Origin: Amoebophrya sp. A120
Taxonomy: Eukaryota; Sar; Dinophyceae; Syndiniales; Amoebophryaceae
DNA length: 64,000 nucleotides
NCBI GenBank assembly: GCA_905178155.1
Contig: CAJINV010000004.1
Coordinates: forward strand, 7,334,548-7,398,547
Reading direction: 5' to 3'
Shown: positions 55,601 to 64,000 of the stretch, piece by piece
Layout: each line of letters begins with the position of its first letter
How positions within the stretch are numbered: the first letter of the stretch is position 1
The notes under the pieces: model-generated
Databases searched by the model: none
Told to the model about the DNA's origin: nothing
What the model saw: the letters and a program-made list of their open reading frames with translations, nothing else
Program-made: the position numbers and the translations under genes

Positions 55601-58600
55601 GGTCTTTCGAGTTTCAACACCACAAAGGGACAAAGTTACTTTAGAAACACATCAGCAACCGCAAATCAGTATACACTTTCTATACATTGATCTTCTGCAG
55701 ACACTTGGAAAACGACGTGGCAATGGCTCCCGTGGTCCCCGTATGCAATGCAAAAGCATCGTACTAGTATAAATCGCATTACAAATTGACCCAGCATTAC
55801 AAATTGAATTTGTAATGCTGATTTGCCTTGAGAAAGAGATTTGTAATGCATGAATGCAATTAGTACGAGTACGATACTTTTGCACAGGATACCCCGACCA
55901 AGCTAGCAACCGGTGCGTGTTCGCCAACTTTTCCATTTCCAGGCGCTTGCAGACGTTCAGAGACAGCAAGCCGGCGATGTCCTTGACTTCGGGCAGGAAC
56001 GTGGTGCCCGCATTGTTCGCCGCGTTAATATTACTAGCAGCACAACTAGTACTTCCAGCGGTCGACGACGTGCCAGGAGTTGCGCCAGTATTTTGCACGA
56101 CAAACAAACTTTGCAGTACGCGCTCCGGAAGCAAAGCGTACACCACAATCTTGCCGTTCTTCAGTTCGGCCGCCGGCGCGTAGATCAAGGGAATCGCGTC
56201 GGAGATGTTCTGCACGGTACCTTGCAAGTAGACCGGAAACAGTTCTTGCTGCAGCAAAGTGATGCCGTTCAAGACGTTGACGGAGATGACCCGGATCCCG
56301 GATTGCTGCTTCACCTGCTGCAGGTTCTTTTTGTTGGCCTGCGCGAGGTATGACCTGCAAAAGTACCGCACACGTAGTGATTGCTATTATGCATGACAAA
56401 TCTCTTTCCTAAGGTAAAACAGCATTACAAATTTCATTTGTAATGCTGAGCGAATTTGTAATGCAATTTATACTACGTACGATGCTTTTGCATTTCATAC
56501 GAGGGATTTGGGGAGCATGAGGCACAGCTTCGTGATCACCTCCCCATTGTGGTACATGACCTGCGACGTCTCCTTGAAAAGCATCAACATGGAGTCGGGT
56601 ATCAAAAGGAAAAATTCCCCCACCCAATATCGAAATGGAAATCTGTAATGCGGGATTTGTGTACACAAATCGGCTTTGTCTTGCAGTAGAGGACTGCAGA
56701 CAGATACAAAGCCGGACTAGGGATGTTTTTGCGTAGAAGGCGCCTAGCAAGGTAGGGGCATTCTCTGTAGGCCGCACAGCATTAGAAATTGCCTGCAGAA
56801 CGCGGCGGGGTTTTTTGTTTGTCTTCTTGCAATACAGAGACGATTTGCATTTGTGACCTCAAATCAGCATCACAAATTTTGAGAAGTATCCCGCTCTGGT
56901 ATGGAGAGGGGGGATTTTTCCTCACAATATCGGGCGGTGTGAAAAACCGCCAGAAGTACGGCGTCTCCTCCAGTTGCAAGTCCCGTTCCTGTATGCATTG
57001 CAAAAGTATCGTAGTCGTAGTAATTGCAGCCATGGTGCATGAGAAATCTGGTTCCTATAGCTCATTCAGCATTACAAATTCCATTACTTCCTTCTGGAAA
57101 AGTTTGTAATGCTATTTCTACTAGTACGAAGATACTTTTGCGATGCATATCCTGCAGCACCGTGATGTCCTGGGGGAGCTGCTGCTGGGGCAACAGCCCG
57201 CCCGTCGTGCTGGTCGTCGCAGCGGAAATCGACGCCGTCGGTTGTGCAGCTGTTGCACTACAACTTGATAGCAGCGGAGCAACCACAACTGCGTTTTGGA
57301 TGCTGCTGCCCGGGGTCGTACTAGAGGCAGCGGCGGTAGTTGATGTGGTAGCAGAAGATGCGGATGGCGGTCCTGCTGTGGTACCTCCAGCTGCAGAAGC
57401 TGCACCAGCAAGAACTGCAGAGTTACCCCCTCCTGCTCCTCCTCCCGCGCCAGCTGGGCTACCCAAAGCAGCAGCTGCAGGCTGGTCCAAAGCCCGGATC
57501 ACAATGGGATGGGACGCGGTGCCAGAATTTCCGCCGGAAATTGTGATGGTATTCGGATTCGGCTCCACCAATTGTACCGCCGGTGGGCTCCTGATGCCGG
57601 TCTTTGCAGGAGCTGTAGTTCCCACCGCAGAACTTGCCGTTGGACTGCGACTCCGAAGTCTGCTGCTCGTCGTCCCTGTAGTAGTTGCACCTCGTCGTGC
57701 AGTATCCTGTGCAAAAGTATCTGATACTCGTAGCAATTGCGGTTATGCATTACAAATCTCCTTTCCAAGGTTAAACAGCATGACAAATTCAATTTTTCAT
57801 GCTGAGAAAATTTATTGCAATGCAATTTATAACTAGTACGATACTTTTGCAATGCATATGCAGCAGCGCTGGTCGTCGTCCCAGCACCTCCTCCTGCTCG
57901 CTGCCCGCACAGCAACCCGAACTGCATCGAGTCTGGATTATGCTGCGCCAGTCCACCACTTCCCTGGTGCGCACCAGCCGCGGGCGTAGTACTAGAGCGA
58001 GCATGATCCAGGTCAATATTACCGACTCCTCCGCGATGATCACTACGCACAGAACGGGTTCTACTCAACAAATGGGACGTCGAGTGGTCTGAATGAAAAT
58101 GTTGAAGACCTGGTGGCGTTCTGGATCTGGTCCTGGAGTTGTGTTGATCGTGCCCCGTACTGTGAGGTCCTGCGGCTCCAAAGGTGTCATGCGGAAGCTG
58201 CTCCACCACGGCCATCTTCTGGCGCGGCGTAGGAGCTGCACGGTGGGTGGAGCAACCGGGTGTCGTAGTTCCATGTTGTGTCGAATGATGATGTCCGCCT
58301 TGGACTACAACTCCAGGTGGCGGCCCGGTCCGTCGCGGCAGTCCTGCACCGTAGCGGTGGTCTTGGTCAGCGTTTTGAAGATCGTCGTAAGGATACTGCT
58401 CCTGCTGATCACCTCCCCGGTGGTGATCCTGTTGGGGACGATGTTGATCCAGCTGCAACAAAGTTGGTGGATACTTGCTCTTATGGCCCGCGGCCTGCTC
58501 TCGCTCTCCGAGATGTAGTTGTTGAGTTCCTGCAGGCGGAGGACAGCCACTGCGTCCCGCCAGCGACCTGTCCATCTTCAGGCTGTTACTGAAGAACGAC

Positions 58601-61600
58601 GATTTATTGATACGGTCTTCGTGGTGTGAGTCGAAGGGAAAATGGTGGTCACGTGCCGTCGTGCTGTGTGGCGGGTGATGCTGATCTAGTACTCGGTCGT
58701 GCAGATAATCATGATCACGAGGAAGGCTATGGTGGTCCAGGTGGTGATGATCCAGCACACCAGCCCGGGACGAAAGCTGCTGGTGGTCTAAACTCCCTGT
58801 TACGGCCGAAAGCTGCTGGTGTCCTAACTGCTCACCCCGAAGGTGGTGGAGTGCTCCACCTGGGGCCGCGGGGCCGCCACGGTCGTGCCGTCCGCCGTGG
58901 CGGTCTGCTCTACTAGGATGGTACAACCTGTTTTCGACGTCCCGGTGCGCTGCATCTGCTCCGGGGTACGGAAACGTGGATCTGGTCTGTGGAACTACAC
59001 CAGCGCTCGGAGGTCCAACTCCGTGGACATCATGGTCGTGGGCCGCAGATGAACTACCTCCTGGAAGATGATCACCTCCATGATGCTCCCGGTGGAAATT
59101 AAAATTGTTTCCACGACCACCGCCCCTGTGAAAATTGTCCCGGTGCTGGTCGTGGTCGTCCCCACCACGTCGAAGATGTTGATGCGGCATGCTTCTGCCG
59201 CTCGCGCTATGCATTGCAAAAGTATCGCACTTGTAGTAATCACAGTCACGCATTACAAATCTCCATCCCACGTTAAAACAGCATGACAAACTCCATTTCT
59301 CATGCTGAGTGAATTTGTCATGCGATTTCTACTAGTACGATACTTTTGCAGTTCATACGCACCCCGAGACGACAACACCGGATCGCCCCCGCCCCCGCCG
59401 TGCTCGGACATCGCGCGCTGCTGTGCCCAGAGCCGGCGGATGCTGTTTGGGGACCCGGTCGGGGACTTCTGGTGCCCCATGGGTGAGTGAATGTCATACT
59501 CCGAGCCGCCGCAGCCGCCCTGTGGTGATTTTTTCAAACAAAAGCAAATCATGTTACTTACAACGTGAACGTCAACTACGTTCTCGTCAACCGGAACGCA
59601 TATAAAACCAAATCTGTCCGACTAAAATGTTCCCCGCTTTCGTCTGTAACATCAGCACGACGACCAAGATGAACAACAACAATACCAGTGGCGCTACATA
59701 GTCGCACAGCAACTTGTGCACCGCCAAGCAGCAGGAGTCCAAATCCCCGTCAATGACCAGCAGCTCATCCGCCATGCCAAATCCCGCCACGTCATGCCGC
59801 AGGGAGCTCGGACTGTGGACGTGCTCGAGCGTCAAGATCGTGTTGGTGGACTTTTCGATGGACATCAAGATGTGCTCTCTACTCTCCCCATCGAGGTAAT
59901 TGTCGTGCTTGTGGTGGCCAGCACTTCCACTGCTGTCAAACATGCCCGTCCCGAGTTGCAATTCCGGCATAACCATCTTCATTTTGACGACAAATTCTTG
60001 CAACAGGGTGAACACCTGCTGGATTGCACGGGTAATGTTCTCGGTCGTGTCACCTATAATTGTTTTTTGTGTAGTTCGAGTTTTGGTTTTATCCAAAGAC
60101 CACCCCAACTGTTGAGCAAAAAAATGTACAAGTAAATAGTCGAGCTCCATTTTTCTTGGAGCGGAATGCTAAGGGAATTCGAATTGCTATAATTTCGCAC
60201 TAAAGCATGAGCATCACGAAGCAGAAACTATACCGCCAATCGCCAGTCTGCGTGGGGATTCCGAATCTACTTCCTGGGGCAGAAAGGCGACGCGGGTGGC
60301 ATTCGCTTTCAACCGCATGTCTTCCAAAACCTGTGAATGATATAGATATTTCACGACATGTTGAAGATTTGAAACTGGATTTTTATGTACCTCCACAACC
60401 ACGTCTACATCAGGAGTGTGAGAAGTACTATATGGAATGCTATTACTAGATGAAAAAAATAGACACGTCGACCACACTCGTCCCTAGTAAATTGCAGCAA
60501 AATGATCGGCTTAATTATACCGGCAAAGTAAACAATGTCACGTCGGATTTGGGGATGACAAGCTGGATGGAGTAGCGACAAGAAGGGCCGTTCGACGTGT
60601 CGTCGAAGCCGCCCTCGAAGATGCTCGTCGCGTTTGACAAGATCGTATCCAGCATATTTTCCTCGTCTCGCGACTGCCCCCGAGAACTACAACCCAGACG
60701 CAGCCGGAGCTTCTGCTGGGCGTTGTGGTTGTGGCTTCCGATGGAAACCCGGTGATATTGTGGAAGTCTGGTCGTGTTGCTGGTGTTCTTGTGATCGTGC
60801 AGATGAACAAGATGTGGTCCAGCATCACCATGATGGCCAGTTGGAGGATGATGTTGACCACCAGAACTACAACCCGACAGCAGAAACCCGTTGCTGCTCG
60901 CATCGCTGGCTGCGCGGTGCCGGAGGTCTTGCAGAGAGGCACCACGGTCGCGCAGGCGTTGATACGGACCCCCTCCGAGCTGGGGGAGGCGTGTATGGCG
61001 TTCTCAACTGTTACATTCTGAACTGTTACATGGATTTGTCATGCAAAGCCAGCAATAGGGAAAGGGGAAAGCTTGCAAGTCTTGCATCACAAATTTGGCA
61101 CGGATTTAGATGCTGTTTAGCCATTCGATGACTTGTCATGCGAAGCAGCTTGATCGTCTTGCGGATCATGGTCATTTTGCATGACAAATCATGTAACAGT
61201 TGAGAATGAAACATTTGAGAACGCCATAGCGTGGCGGGACGCCCTGGCGGTGCGGGTGCTGCGATGTAGTTTTTACGGTTAAAAAGTGCGCATTCACAAC
61301 TTGGATCACACATTCACGCATCGGTCGTGTCTACAAACATTAACATTTACCTGCTCAGGAGTCATGCAGCAACAGCATAAAAACGAAAACAAATACGAAT
61401 ACCCCTTTCCCGTGATGATCAGCCTTTTCGATGAATTCATTAATCGAGTTCAGCAGCGTGTGCATCGGTATCCTGAGTAAAAACGTACCCACACCAGAGT
61501 TGTAATGCAAATCTGCATGCTGAAAATGTTTCTCATGCGGAGCCCCATGAGAAGCAGTTTCTAGTCGTGTTTTGCAATTTGTCATGCTCCAATCAGCATG

Positions 61601-63144
61601 GTGTGCTAGGTCTGTGATGCTGCTGAGCTAGCTCAAACAGCACTACACTACGAATCCAAATTTGTGATGCAAAACAGCCAAAACCTGTGGATTTGTCTAG
61701 CCGATTCCCCATCTTGACTATGGTGTGGGTACGTTTTTACTCAGGATAATCGGGTCTTCGTAATTAATCTCATCGACCGGGGCGTACTCATCTGCATTTT
61801 TCATTTTGATTGCATGCAAAAAAACAAAGGTGTGAAATAAGGAATGTCACATGCACGATGCGCATTGACGAGAATGAAATCCAATCTGTCATACAGTGCT
61901 TGTGAAGCAACGACTGAATAGTTACCATCTGCCAACTCGTCTTCTTCGTCCTCCGCCCCCGGAGCGATAGTCTGATTCGCATGCGCTGGTGCGACGACAC
62001 CCGTATAATTTTCCGCTCCCGCCCCAGCGGCGCCGTTCGACATCATCCCTGCATTGATGATGTTACCTTGTTGCACCACTCCCCGTTGGTTGTGGGGTAC
62101 GGGCACAAGCTTCAAGCTCAGCGCGGAACAAGGTGGAGCAGAGCTAGCGTTGCCTTCTGGTTGTTCTTCTGCGTAGTTGTTTCTAGCACTGGGATTTTTA
62201 TCACAATCTGATGAAATAAGAGCCTTTTCTTCTTTATCCTCGTCGTCCTCCCGGTCCCGTGCAACTACAAGCCCAGCTGCTGGCGGGAGGGAGCATGGCA
62301 CCAAAGGCGCCTTGCTGTCAAGACCTCCCGTGTGGCGAAGGTCATGATCCTGCTGGAGGTCACCTACAACTTCATCTGCCATAATTTCATCGTGGCGGAG
62401 CTGCGACGAGAAACAAGCTTGACGCTCTTCGGGCTCGAATTCGGCGTTTCTAGTACCCGGACAACTGCAGTTGCAATCCTGATTTTCATCCACATACTCG
62501 TCCTCGTCCTCTAGTAGCATTTCGTCCTCCGACACCACCTCTCCCAGGATCCCCAAAGTTGCGTCCAAAGTCTCGATCACTTTGCTCTCACAGGAAGAGG
62601 TGGTCGACATCTCGAGCTGTACTGCAGCTTCGCGATGTTGATCATGTGCCAGATCGGGGGACGACGCGTGTTGAATCGCGTCTTTGATTTCCTGGTCGAG
62701 GTGGGCAGCTGGTGGTGCTCCTTCGCCCCCGGAGACCGCGTGAGTATCCAGAGGAATCATAGAAGCACGAGTAGAAGTAGCTCCGTGGCCGTCATCAGAG
62801 TTGATGATAGCCGAAAGGAGTTCCTGCTCCTGCTGCCCGTCAGAAGTGATCGCGATCTCACTGCACAAATTTTTCCCGGTTTCTGTACTAATATGTCGGT
62901 CGGAGGTCTTGAGCTCGGGCTCCTTGTCGGCACCAGAATCCTGCTGCTGCTGCGGCGTTGCCCCCGTCCCGAGAGCAGCGGTGCCGTCGTCGTTCTCAGT
63001 GCTGGCTATATTCTCTTGATGTAGCGGTTCCATTTGCAATTTCTTGTCGTCGTCGGTGTTCTCCGTGTTGTAGTAGTCCTCTCGTCCCGAAGTAGAACTA
63101 GAAGCTGGTCGTGGCAGAGTGGTAGTTTCTGCCGCGGTGGACAT
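41651..63144 (-). CDS. Giant KH-like RNA-binding protein with long low-complexity tracts
   Basis: One continuous gene model runs from the ATG at 63144 (MSTAAETTTLPRPASSS) to a stop at 41651, over about 22 exons and roughly 5,700 residues by my sums. Frame-checked junctions include ELAD-DEYAPVDEINYED (GT-AG, 61925-61792), NYEDP-MHTLLNSINEF (family E), HHGKG-TRTARASRHASPS, ATGFCCR-SRDEENMLD, LLCDY-GGCGGSEYD, CIES-TESLRMYKERD, QHVK-TAVCNIANN, NQAKA-TLNNQT and LQNSVA-LSSATTG. KH-like patterns occur near 60.7-59.7 kb (YSIQLVIPKSDVTLFTLP; LLVIDGDLDSCCLAVHKLL), 56.6-55.9 kb (KLCLMLPKSLVSYL; LQQVKQQSGIRVISVNVL) and 51.3-50.6 kb (LPDNLQCVLILPPKRFSEL). Canonical GXXG loops are not evident, so binding is uncertain. 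Splitting into two or more genes cannot be excluded. Confidence 0.55.
43819..44867 (-). CDS. Exon of the giant gene: Arg/His/Ser-rich
   Basis: Begins IEIQQRQSERAYNVQTANPY after a family A introner and carries AHRAGHHYDRGHRGGHHSRR and SRSRRRHRGGGGRGNK, an RS/RGG-like region typical of RNA-associated proteins. It ends at the GTACTT donor (43818). Low complexity dominates. Confidence 0.6.
44873..45031. mobile_element. Introner, family A
   Basis: The ends are TATAAACTGCAAAAGTATCG and CTTTTGCACAGGATA. Perfect ATTTC duplication. Confidence 0.9.
45543..45763 (-). other. GT-AG intron with introner-motif remnants
   Basis: GTAAGT to GCAG joins SYPRKKDCR to SSNPTGAKKKRKK in frame. It contains TTTGTGATGC and TTTGCAATGC motifs but no intact TIR. 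Confidence 0.6.
45948..46096. mobile_element. Introner, family A
   Basis: The ends are TATGCATTGCAAAAGTATCG and CTTTTACACAGGATA. The duplication is GGGTA. Confidence 0.9.
46102..49850 (-). CDS. Large exon of the giant gene: Gln/Ser/Gly-rich, basic-acidic block, His-rich end
   Basis: About 1,250 residues without interruption. The first part is Gln/Asn/Ser/Thr-rich, prion-like in composition (QQLHAGGKFAHDP; YTQQQQNLNTGL). Then come an acidic Ser/Asp block and a Lys-rich helix (RRKKKKKQKKKEKQKKQREK). It ends with a His tract (YHHHHHAAHHHHHPMAHHHK). The ATG at 49851 is not the start: removing the family B introner leaves SVALSSATTG in frame with upstream exons. Confidence 0.65.
49851..50104. mobile_element. 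Introner, family B
   Basis: The ends are TATGGATTGCAAATATGTC and complement ending TTTGATA. Perfect TGCCA duplication. Confidence 0.9.
50163..50333. mobile_element. Introner, family H
   Basis: The ends are TATCCCACAGAAAAAAGCTG and CCGTTTTTTTCTGTGTGATA. Duplication TTGTA. This is the only family H copy in the window; only about 55 bp of exon separate it from the next introner. Confidence 0.8.
50339..51317 (-). CDS. Exons of the giant gene with KH-like modules
   Basis: Two exons, about 51317-50990 and 50870-50339, are separated by an intron at about 50870-50990 that contains introner motifs. Stretches include VSYLLYKLDIMVSAEVLATL, YPGTKLQLDAKVYGVGAGRL, then HHRLASLEPNNRRVAAWALP and LQCVLILPPKRFSELLLAKV. 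Strand-helix alternation and I/L-P-P starts resemble KH cores. The tail is Ala/Ser/Asn-rich. Confidence 0.5.
51323..51477. mobile_element. Introner, family A
   Basis: Perfect TGGCT duplication. Removal joins LVLSNQAKA to TLNNQTPAED, avoiding a TGA that lies just inside the element's end. Confidence 0.9.
51537..51789. mobile_element. Introner, family B
   Basis: The ends are TATGCATTGCAAACATGTC and complement ending TTTGATA. Duplication TCTT. Removal joins QQHVK to TAVCNIANN. Confidence 0.85.
51794..55498 (-). CDS. Large exon of the giant gene: acidic, Ser/Thr/Ala-rich
   Basis: Starts TESLRMYKERDRQAEAAKAR after a GT-AG intron (55674-55499). It continues for about 1,235 residues of Glu/Asp/Ser/Thr/Ala-rich low-complexity sequence with scattered Gln. 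It contains a four-fold VEKAGAADS repeat. No enzymatic domain is recognised; it is likely disordered. Confidence 0.65.
53697..53790 (-). repeat. 27-bp in-frame tandem repeat
   Basis: Three to four copies of a 27-bp unit, TCAACAGAATCAGCTGCTCC plus TGCCTTC, encode VEKAGAAD(S/P) on the minus strand. Copies are nearly identical, so the expansion is recent. Confidence 0.9.
55499..55674 (-). other. GT-AG intron of the giant gene
   Basis: GTATAC to TTCAG, it joins DQCIES to TESLRMYKE in phase. It contains in-frame stops, so it is not coding. No introner ends were seen. Confidence 0.6.
55742..55891. mobile_element. Introner, family A
   Basis: Perfect CCCCG duplication. The body is nearly identical to 12642-12791, so the two are recent relatives. 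Confidence 0.9.
55892..56348 (-). CDS. KH-like exon of the giant gene
   Basis: Encodes AQANKKNLQQVKQQSGIRVI, then QNISDAIPLIYAPAAELKNG and KIVVYALLPERVLQSLFVV, followed by EVKDIAGLLSLNVCKRLEM. With the preceding short exon (EVITKLCLMLPKSLV) it gives a KH-like beta-alpha-alpha-beta pattern, with PKSLVSYLAQANKK where the GXXG loop would fall. Confidence 0.5.
56349..56499. mobile_element. Introner, family A
   Basis: Perfect CGAGG duplication. It splits LMLPKSLV from SYLAQANKK within the KH-like unit. Confidence 0.9.
56600..56929. mobile_element. Introner, family D
   Basis: The ends are TATCAAAAGGAAAAATTCCC and GGGGGATTTTTCCTCACAATA minus its first base. Perfect TCGGG duplication. About 330 bp, colinear with 12819-13139. 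Confidence 0.9.
56992..57149. mobile_element. Introner, family A
   Basis: The ends are TATGCATTGCAAAAGTATCG and CTTTTGCGATGCATA. Perfect TCCTG duplication. Confidence 0.9.
57703..57858. mobile_element. Introner, family A
   Basis: The ends are TATCCTGTGCAAAAGTATC and CTTTTGCAATGCATA. Perfect TGCAG duplication. Confidence 0.9.
57859..59207 (-). CDS. His/Asp/Arg-rich exon of the giant gene
   Basis: About 450 residues with dense His (RGGDDHDQHRDNFHRGGGRG; LDHHHLDHHSLPRDHDYLHD; HQQLSAVTGSLDHQQLS). The His-Asp richness suggests metal binding or a disordered condensate-type region; this is composition only. Joins to the upstream exon as LSSRGASGRSMPHQH. Confidence 0.6.
59208..59357. mobile_element. 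Introner, family A
   Basis: The ends are TATGCATTGCAAAAGTATCG and CTTTTGCAGTTCATA. Duplication is short (CGC). Confidence 0.85.
59698..60521 (-). CDS. Three-exon KH-like stretch of the giant gene
   Basis: The end of the exon at 60521, the exon 60330-60234 and the exon 60053-59698 are joined by two GT-AG introns (60520-60331 and 60233-60054). They read TLP-VLEDMRLKANATR, RLAIGG-DTTENITRAIQQVF, then TLLQEFVVKMKMVMPE, HILMSIEKSTNTILTLEHV and ELLVIDGDLDSCCLAVHKLL. Two KH-like units follow each other here. The exon ends before GTAGCG at 59697. Confidence 0.5.
60994..61228. mobile_element. Introner, family C
   Basis: The ends are TATGGCGTTCTCAACTGTTA and GAACGCCATA. Perfect GCGTG duplication. Sister of 16475-16710, with the same tandem TCTCAACTGTTACAT / TCTGAACTGTTACAT end. 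Confidence 0.9.
61469..61748. mobile_element. Introner, family E
   Basis: The ends are TATCCTGAGTAAAAACGTAC and GTACGTTTTTACTCAGGATA, a perfect 20-bp TIR. Duplication ATCGG. Removal joins YEDP to MHTLLNSINEF. Confidence 0.9.
61926..63144 (-). CDS. First exon of the giant gene: acidic low-complexity N-terminus
   Basis: The ATG at 63144 is the likely start. The open frame extends to 63333 but with a different composition. About 406 residues rich in Glu, Asp, Ser, Ala and His (SEDEMLLEDEDEYVDENQD; VVARDREDDEDKEEKAL). It ends at a GTAACT donor at 61925, and the acceptor at 61792 restores ELAD-DEYAPVDE. Confidence 0.6.
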
Positions 63145-64000
63145 TCTTTCTTGATTCGTTTCGAGAGTAGAGTGCGCTCGCGGTTGTTGCTCTCCTCGAG
63201 GAAAGGAAATAAACAACCGACTGCGAAACGTCGCTTCTAAATCGCTTTTCTTTTCGTAGTACAGCACAACTTTACAATAGATATTTTCGTACACAGTGTG
63301 GTAGCTCCTCTTTAACGTCGAAACAAACTGCACTCAAACTCGATCGAACGAGCCGCGTTGCTGTTTGCAATTTTAATATTTTCGCCTATTTGCTTCTGCA
63401 CCTAAAATTTTTTTGGTGAATCAAAAACAAAATTCAGAAAGACCACTAAAGTTGTCATGATGAAAGCAGCCGACAGACAATGCCGCGCTTGCCTTGCCGA
63501 CATCGTGCTATCAAATATTCGATGCCGCATAAAAATTCGAGGACGGTCATGTTGCCAACAGTACTCCTATATAGTACTTTCTGTCGGCACGAAACGAAAC
63601 GAAGATAGCGCCACCAAATACAGTGCTTTAATACTACTTCCACCTTTTTGCGCGGTTTGTTGTGCTCTCTCTCTGACGCTCGCTAGCAGTGATCGCTTGG
63701 GCTTAAGGTCTTGGTGCGCCACCAGGTTTGCTATCACTACACTGGTCCCTGCTTCTCTCTCCTCGCTACACTGGTGTCATGGTTCTTTGCGGCTATAGAG
63801 TTACTACGTGCTAGAGCTCCTTCCTCGGCAGAAAATAATGATCTTCGACTCAGCATTTTTGCGACGATCTTCTCTGTCAGAGCTTAGGCCGAAATGGAAA
63901 TCAAAAAAATCTTCAAAAAAAACATAAATCATGTACAAAAAATCTATCTATGAAGAAGTATGAATGAAGATAAGAAGGACGGCATTCCGGGGACGTCGAG
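63145..64000. other. Upstream region of the giant gene
   Basis: The promoter side of the minus-strand array. No other gene, introner or repeat was recognised. A 113-codon plus-strand frame (63457-63798) lacks protein-like features. No TATA-type signal can be assigned with confidence. Confidence 0.4.

Noticed and set aside
61801-63333. 510-codon frame as a complete gene ending YFTPLFFCMQSK
   Set aside because: A GTAACT donor at 61925 and AG acceptor at 61792 give a frame continuing into the KH-like exons; the last 40 residues of the frame are intron.

Overview
The window reads as nuclear DNA of a protist, most likely a syndinian dinoflagellate parasite of the Amoebophrya type. No prokaryotic gene layout, tRNA or rRNA was seen. 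Genes are eukaryotic (V-ATPase subunit D, an SLC35F6-type carrier, a karyopherin-like HEAT protein) and are cut by dozens of introner elements. These are short repeats with terminal inverted repeats (TIRs) and about 5-bp target-site duplications (TSDs). They act as introns without GT-AG ends. Invasive non-canonical introners of this kind are known from Amoebophrya; the species assignment is inference, since no search was run.

Layout. Every confident gene lies on the minus strand, so the window is a one-way gene array read from right to left. From the right: a giant RNA-binding-type gene (63144-41651, roughly 5,700 residues by my exon sums, KH-like modules plus low-complexity tracts); a rearranged, gene-poor stretch (about 41.6-30.6 kb) of gene fragments, GC-rich elements and six copies of a 33-bp junction module; a karyopherin-like gene (30566-22594) carrying a partial internal duplication next to the only N; V-ATPase subunit D (21694-20217); a small gene (19191-17714) whose truncated copy lies at 34.9-33.6 kb; a membrane-anchored SRPBCC/GyrI-like fusion (16806-14653); a coiled-coil protein (14192-12608); an SLC35F6-like transporter (12048-6573) with two 1.3-1.6 kb introners holding nested insertions; a PDZ-like protein (6057-2860); and an unknown membrane-anchored or secreted protein (1968-607).

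Intron logic. I worked through many junctions by hand. At nearly every introner, deleting the element plus one TSD copy restores an open frame and, in the transporter, the karyopherin-like protein and the SRPBCC protein, a sensible protein. At least eight families (called A-H here) have different TIRs but share three things: outer ends of the form TAT...ATA, a roughly 5-bp TSD, and an internal motif TTTGTNATGC or its complement. Several GT-AG introns contain decayed introner sequence, which suggests conversion to canonical splicing.

Limits: exon ends are hand-derived and may be off by a few bases, homology calls rest on remembered family patterns, and the 30-41 kb region may be partly an assembly artefact.
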